Source: Ignelater luminosus
Taxonomy: Eukaryota > Arthropoda > Insecta > Coleoptera > Elateridae
Assembly: GCA_011009095.1 (NCBI GenBank)
Contig: VTPC01090616.1
Location: 301,632-365,631 of the forward strand
Direction of reading: 5' to 3'
DNA length: 64,000 bases
The notes beneath the pieces are model-generated. The model searched no databases. It saw only the letters and a list, made by a program, of their open reading frames with translations, and was not told where the DNA came from. Position numbers and translations under genes: made by a program. This document shows, piece by piece, positions 58,218 to 64,000 of this stretch. Position 1 is the first letter of the stretch. Every line of letters begins with the position of its first letter.

Positions 58218-61177
58218 GAGGGCTGTAGCTAGGCAAAATTTTACTATAGGCAAGTCGGCATTTTTGCGCCCCCTCCCCCCTTGCATTGATAGTAAAAAAC
58301 TATTCTACTGTATGACGTTTTATTTAAAAATAAATTCGCCATGTTTTTATCGCATGTTTTACATTACTATTAATTAATTAATTAACTACATGTCTAAATT
58401 TAAAAAAAAACTGGAAATAAATCTAAAATTAGAACAACAAAAAGGCAGAAAAAATAAAACACAATTCTAATACAAACCACTATAATAATAGTAAACATAG
58501 GAACACAAAAATTATTATATCTATAGGAATTTAATAACTTGCACATCCGTTTGGAAATTTAAATTACTAGTTAAAATAATTATTTCAGATACAAACTTTT
58601 CTTGCTTTCTGTGCTGCAAATTCTGAAATATATGTTTCAAATGATATAGAGTCTGTGGTGGCCCTCTCTATAGAGATTAGGGCTGTATGAGACAGTCTTT
58701 ATTGAAACACAGCCGATCTTAAAAAGTTTTTAATTACGAGTAGTTTTAATTTAGAAAACGATCTTTCACATGAGGCACTGTGACAGGTATAGTTGAAAAC
58801 ATCTGGGAATGCAAAGCATAACCACAACGAACTCGGTTTTGCTACATTTTTTAAAATTTTGGCGGCGATTTTGACCAAGTTCCCGAAGAGATATCAAAAA
58901 ATGAAGACACCATCTGTCTTTAGTTTTTGATGTAGAATCCAAAGTTGAAGTCGAAATCTCAAAATTTATAAAAAATTCGAACAGACAGATAGATTTCGCA
59001 AATTCAGTAACGACTCCTACGGAATTCGTTAAATATTTGTATTGCTATAGAAGAATTGAAATACTCAACAAGTATATCAAATTTATTAAATTTTGAAATA
59101 TTTCAAAAGAAGATTCGCTTTGAAATTTGAAAAGCTGAGCCTGGAATCTGAAACTTTCAGCTTCTTGCAGAAACTTTACGGTCTCTGACTCCCTCGGATA
59201 TTTTATGCACAAATTTTTAATACACTTTCCTATGCCGCTGAGGCTCATCTTTAAAAAACGACGCACCATTTAGAAACTCAAAATCAACCGAGAGTTCATT
59301 TAACTTTCCGTAACAATCACATAATTGGAAAGTTATGAAATCCACAACTTAGAGTATTATTTGGCTTTGTCTGGCATCTGGAGTCAAATTAGAGTCAGTT
59401 GCAAGCTCTCCAGCCATTTTTTGATTTTTCTTTTGCGCACTTCTTTGAGTTGTATACGAATATCAAAATTCTGGCATATATCCTTTAGCAGCTCTTTGTT
59501 TCAGCAAAACATTATGTGCACGCTATATCAACTGTCATATTCTTCTTTTGTAGCAAACAATTTACTGTTATTTTTTTTTAAACAGAATACCAAAAAACCA
59601 AAAGAATTACAAATTCGTATTGCCTGAACTGTTTTTAAAAATGTTTTGCCTCACTAACAGTGTCCTCGGTGTGAATGGTTGGATCGGTCATTTCTTGTAG
59701 AAGTGTTAGAAGGTCTTTGAATTGAGTGATCGCTGCTTTTAGGGCTAATATTTTCGATGATCACCTCGTGTCATTAAATCCTTTCAATGTTAATTTACAT
59801 TGAAGCGTATCCCATCTGATTGTAGAATGCATGAAAAAATTAAAAAAGATTTGAATTGTTTCAAAAAAGGTTGTCAGAATGAACTGATGCGCTATGTAAC
59901 TCCACTAAATTTAAATTGTGTGCTGAACATGAGACAACATTCTAATAATATTCTCGCCTGAACATTTTAATATTGCCCAGCCAGATTGGCGCCATTGTCA
60001 TAGGCCTGGCCTCTGATATTCAGGATATCAAGACCCAAAACTGCTAACTTTTCTTCGGGCATATTAAGCAAAGCATAACCGGTTTTCTCGTTTACTTCTA
60101 AAAGTCCCCAAAATTGCTCTTCAATCGTACATGCATCCTTATTCTTTTCTACATATCTAATAATAAATCAAAGTTGTTCTGTATGAGATAGAGTTTTTTG
60201 GAATCATTCAATTGATGATGACATTTGATTTGAGAATACATTTTTACGTCATGAGTTATATCTAAAGTGACAATGAAATATTTGGCACGTTTTATCCCGA
60301 ATATAATTCGGTTTTTGACAGCAATTCTAACTATTGCAATACGTTCGTTTTGAATTTGTGGTGATAAGTATTTTACTGATGTTTACTGATGGCTTATGAG
60401 CACTATTGTTTATAAAAATTTTCCGGAATTTGAGTGTTCAATTTTCTCAAAGTCTCATTGTTTTTTACGCAAAACAAAATTGCATCCAAATATGTTTCCA
60501 CTTCTCCGTTTCTGAAATAATCATTTGTGGATTTATTCAGTAACAAAGTGATTTTGGTCGATATTCACTTGAAAGATTTTTAAGTCGATAACACATTTTT
60601 TATAATTCTCTGGCACCAATGTTACGCCAACCGCTAAATCCTGTTTCAAGCATAGATAATTGGGTACTGCCTAGTCAACAACAAACAAGGAAAACAATAA
60701 CGTGCATTGCGTTCTACACAGTGAAAAATTCAATTCCTGTGAACACAATCTCCATTTGGTAAGATTCCGTAGAAAACTGTCTATTGTTTGTTGTAAGATA
60801 GCACTCTAAATGATCTCTACGTAACAGGCCTTTTGGTTACCAAAAGTCTGAGAAAGTCTTTATCTCTTTTCCAACCTACCCCTTAAACTTTTTATTCCTT
60901 TTCATAAAATTCGAGAATTCTAAACATTCGTTGACCATTAAAACTTAGTGTTCTTGTGGCAGTCATAAATTCAATAAAATTCCAATTCGAACTGGCACTG
61001 CTCATGTGTTGTTTAAAGTGGACAAAAGTTGCAACGAACAAGTAGTTTTGAACTGACGAATTATTTTTATCATTGTGCTTTATTTAGTTGCGTTTCTTTC
61101 GGTACGAAGAAATTACATCTTTGCCTCTTGCGCCCATAGGCAGGTGCCTACGCTGCCTACCCCTAGCTACGGCCCTG
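58218..61177 (-). mobile_element. Full-length degenerate hAT element with perfect 8-bp target duplication TGTGTTAT
   Basis: TGTGTTAT is present at 58210-58217 and 61178-61185. The ends GAGGGCTGTAGCTAGG and (inverted) CAGGGCCGTAGCTAGG differ at two of 16 positions; both go on to AGGCA-type words and GCGCCC. 2960 bp, with the remains of a ZMYM1-like hAT transposase on the minus strand (see 58600-60780). Confidence 0.95.
58600..60780 (-). pseudogene. ZMYM1-like hAT transposase pseudogene (DUF4371 type)
   Basis: Reverse-strand pieces in family order: YQMEIVFTGIEF and ETGFSGWRNIGARE (TTF-type zinc finger region, about 60600-60760), YFIVTLDITHDVKM (first acidic catalytic segment, about 60240-60285), LDILNIRGQAYDNGANLAGQ followed by a stop and NVQARIL (about 59950-60035), and the C-terminal dimerisation block ASCERSFSKLKLLVIKNFLR, SHTALISIE and FAAQKARKVCI (about 58590-58785). 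There are stops and frameshifts between nearly all blocks, so the gene is long dead. The protein would have excised and integrated hAT DNA with 8-bp target duplications, which agrees with the flanks. Confidence 0.88.
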
Positions 61178-61185
61178 TGTGTTAT

Positions 61186-61780
61186 TACCTACAATTCAAA
61201 TTACTGCAATATTAGATTTGATTAAATGCTTCCTCGTAAAGGATTCTTAACTTCTACTTATGTACCAAAAACCGTATGGTAGGTTTAAAATAATGTAGTG
61301 GTTAAATAGATCTAATCATCTGATTTATGGGGGCCATCGGGGTGTGTAACCTTCATAACAAAATTGTTTACTCAATTTCTTATATAAATGTTCTCATTTA
61401 CATAGTTACATATATCTCACTATCTGTCTACGTTTCTTAAGACCTCTCTTAACAATTTTATTCAAATTGCTTATGAGCAAAATCCTTGTTTGAGTTTTTA
61501 GATTAGTCTAAAAAGGATCTTTAGACAAGATTTATTTTTATTGATACTCTATAGGCTATAGTGATTTGTTCGCCATTAGGTAACTTATGAAATTATTTAA
61601 CCGTTTGCTCTATGTACAATTATAATTTAAATGTTATATTTATTCACAATAAGTTACAACAAATGATAGAAGAACTATCACAATAATTTGATAATTCTCA
61701 CAAAAATTTCAAAACAATAATTCTCCGTTTACGTGCAACGTCAAGCTGTTCTGCTTATATTTTGAAAGATCGAGGCATGT
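61186..61780. other. Stretch between hAT element and tRNA gene
   Basis: AT-rich, no ORF or repeat recognised. Confidence 0.4.
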
Positions 61781-61853
61781 GGTTCCGTAGTGTAGCGGTT
61801 ATCACGTCTGCTTTACACGCAGAAGGTCCCCGGTTCGATCCCGGGCGGAACCA
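61781..61853 (+). tRNA. tRNA-Val (anticodon TAC)
   Basis: A 73-nt intronless tRNA. The acceptor stem pairs GGTTCCG with CGGAACC, with discriminator A at 61853. The anticodon stem TCTGC/GCAGA encloses the loop TTTACAC, with anticodon TAC at 61814-61816, which decodes GTA valine. The A box (TAGTGTAGCGG) and the B box (GGTTCGATCCC) are both intact, so RNA polymerase III should transcribe it. No CCA is encoded. It sits alone, between hAT debris and an AT-rich stretch. Confidence 0.97.
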
Positions 61854-61855
61854 AG

Positions 61856-61862
61856 TTTTTTT
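61856..61862 (+). terminator. RNA polymerase III terminator of tRNA-Val
   Basis: A run of seven T starts three bases after the mature tRNA end, the usual pol III stop signal on the coding strand. Confidence 0.9.
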
Positions 61863-63480
61863 GCATTTTTTGTCGTCATATTTTGTTTGATCGAAATTTT
61901 ATTACTATTATTATTATGTCAATAGACAGAAAAAGCAAGTTAAATTCATATATAACTTGAGAATAAATGCGAACGTAAGTACACAATGAATTCCATGAAC
62001 ATTTAAAAAATTAATAAACACCAAATGTAAATTGACATAATCAATGGTGTTATCGTATGTGTATAAATGTTTAGTTCCTTATCTGATTATCATTGTAAAA
62101 CTGAGACTTAAGTCATTTTCCAGGTAAGTTAATAATATATGTATACAGCTACTTTAAATGGAAATTTGTGTTCGTTGATAATTTTTTGTCACGCAAATTT
62201 AATCTTTACACACTCTAACATTTACTTCTGTGGCCTTATAAATTCACAATTACACCTCAAAATGAGCAATTTGCACTTTTCAAAAACAGTCTGTGATTGT
62301 AATCACACAAAGTTCTGAAGTTTAATCTTGTTAAATAAAAACAGCGTGTTTGTTAATGAATAATATTTGCATAACTTTTAAAATTTAAAGTAGAGGATTT
62401 AAATAATTATCTATAAAAAAGTGTTGTTTTAGTAACATTTCTTAAAATTTTAATAACAAATTAATCGGTTATAAGTATTTTTTGAGATTTTTTTTATTAC
62501 TTTTTTTTGTTTATTTTTTCTTAATATTAAAATTGACACTTAACCGAAACTCGGAAATTTTTTAAATCTATTGACAGTTCTGACCTTTTCGTAAAAATCG
62601 AAGCACCAGAAGTCTATTTCATTTATCTTTATAATTATTGCTTTATAAATATCGAATCTGCACATGGAAATTATTTTTGTAGCAGGGATATTTTAATCTA
62701 TTGAACTTGTTATGTTTAACTGTATCATAAACGATTAAACCTTGTGATCGACCGTGAACCGATAAATTGGTTGTGTTACCCAACCCTCTGAAATTTGTGT
62801 AGGTTAAAGTAAATTAAATACGGTATACACAACCTTCAAATCATCAAGTACAGGTTTTAATAACTTTAATTAAAGAACCACCAGGCAAACACAAATTTTA
62901 TTATTGTAATTTAATAAGATTTTTGAAAAACTGATTGTGGTTTAAAAGTATATATCTGACTGAAAGAAAAGTTATCTTGATACATACTTTTATTGAAAGA
63001 ATTATCCAGACTATCACGATAATACTGTGTCGGAGATCTACTGCTATTCACACAATGAAGATGTAAACGTACACTTACCATAGTGTACTTACAAGACTTG
63101 CAATGACAGGATAATATGGTAATTTAATTTGATGAATCTAAATTGATCCGAAACAGTTTGCAAAAATGATCAAGAGCTACAAAATGTTGCTATTAATGAT
63201 CTAAAAGCTCGATTGTTTAGAACATTCTGTTCAAGTAAACAAAACAAAATGCAAGGTGATGTTGAAATCCCAAAGATATAGTGTGTTTACGACTTTGTCT
63301 TTATAAGTATTCTACAGAGGATACAATTCCATAAATTAATGACAAATGGCACTTGGCACAGATGATTGAATACGCCAGACACGGTACTGAATAATTTACA
63401 TTTTTAAAGTTTCAAACTAAGATAAACTAATGATATTATGGAAAATAGAAGAACAACGCATATATTCGTATTTCCGCTGT
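61863..63480. other. Stretch without gene
   Basis: AT-rich with several A/T homopolymers. A donor-like TTTCCAG|GTAAGT at 62120 is not supported by a reading frame. Confidence 0.35.
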
Positions 63481-63925
63481 AACCTAGGTTCACCCTACGT
63501 TTTGTCGGGGGCATAGGACCCGGTTGAGCAAGTTTTCACGCTATAGTCTTTGCCCTGGGGTGTTCACTTTCGAAAAGGAAAGGAGGCTGGCAGCGCAGAA
63601 TTCTTTTTGACCATTGCCAAGCCAATCTGAAGTCCTGAAAAGACTTGTCGCGGTCAACCAGACAACTCAATCAGCAGCAATCAACAACTGGCTTTCTTCA
63701 CCGTCTATCGCCATAATCGTCGCCACGTCTAATCATATGTTTTGTCCCTTTTGCAAGCGCTGCGTAGAACCTAGCTTTCAACACTACAAGCGCCAACAAA
63801 GTCCACGATTGTTGCAAGTGGGAAATATATCATTACAGGTTCTGCAACTGCCTTTTTTCTCGACGCTTGTCTCTAGTGCCATCTATATTTTTCATCTACC
63901 CTATAACCACTTATTCAAAACACGC
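63481..63925. other. Locally GC-richer block of unknown nature
   Basis: About 440 bp with clearly higher GC content than its surroundings, with GTAACCTAGGTTCACC at its left edge and a 104-codon forward frame (63614-63928, Cys pair CPFCKRC). The protein resembles no family that I know. It may be the end of a retrotransposon or an untranslated exon. Confidence 0.25.
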
Positions 63926-64000
63926 TAACTTTATAATTACAGAGGAGAGATATTCTTATAATAGCCATCGCGAAGCTACAATACCCGAAATGTGGATGGT

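Overview
The window looks like nuclear DNA of an insect, possibly a beetle, although the order is only a guess. It is AT-rich, has spliced exons with canonical GT/AG borders, an intronless tRNA gene, a 400-base run of N (assembly gap), and a dense load of class II transposon remains (mariner, other Tc1/mariner, pogo, piggyBac, hAT, MITEs) plus small pieces of non-LTR retrotransposons. There is no sign of prokaryotic or organellar organisation.

The only host protein-coding gene I can support is on the + strand and probably runs off the right edge. Its candidate exons are 5989-6175 and 6504-6594 (one N-terminus), 20198-20250 (second N-terminus), 28716-28783 (third N-terminus) and a shared exon at 54569-54670. 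All three upstream routes end in a phase-2 GT donor that fits the phase-2 acceptor of the shared exon, so the layout suggests alternative first exons and an intron of up to 48 kb. I do not recognise the protein. A tRNA-Val(TAC) gene lies at 61781-61853.

Almost everything else that can be named is mobile DNA inside or beside these introns. From left to right: TA-flanked MITEs (3238-3840, 7929-8481, 11238-11674, 12351-12504); a piggyBac relic (10395-10885); a LINE tail (15060-15430); a near-identical 111-bp direct repeat (15982 and 17477); a pogo-like element with the assembly gap (22611-24136) nested in an older MITE (22547-24324); a dead DD37E transposase (25755-26821); an hAT element (29337-30609); a long-TIR element (30967-32506); a LINE tail interrupted next to a mariner with perfect 28-bp TIRs but a dead transposase (33653-34923); hAT elements with 8-bp target duplications (36980-37738, 42080-42685, 58218-61177); a foldback (41683-41897) and an enclosing inverted repeat (41165-43012); a MITE (44599-44952); a ZBED5-like hAT pseudogene (45299-47065); a LINE reverse-transcriptase fragment (51516-52190); a Tc1/mariner-superfamily pseudogene (52250-53665); and a large foldback (55919-56607).

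No transposase in the window is intact, so any recent movement must have relied on enzymes encoded elsewhere. I found no operon, CRISPR array or other multi-gene system. The most interesting candidate biology is the alternative-first-exon gene and the potentially dsRNA-forming foldback elements in its introns and downstream.
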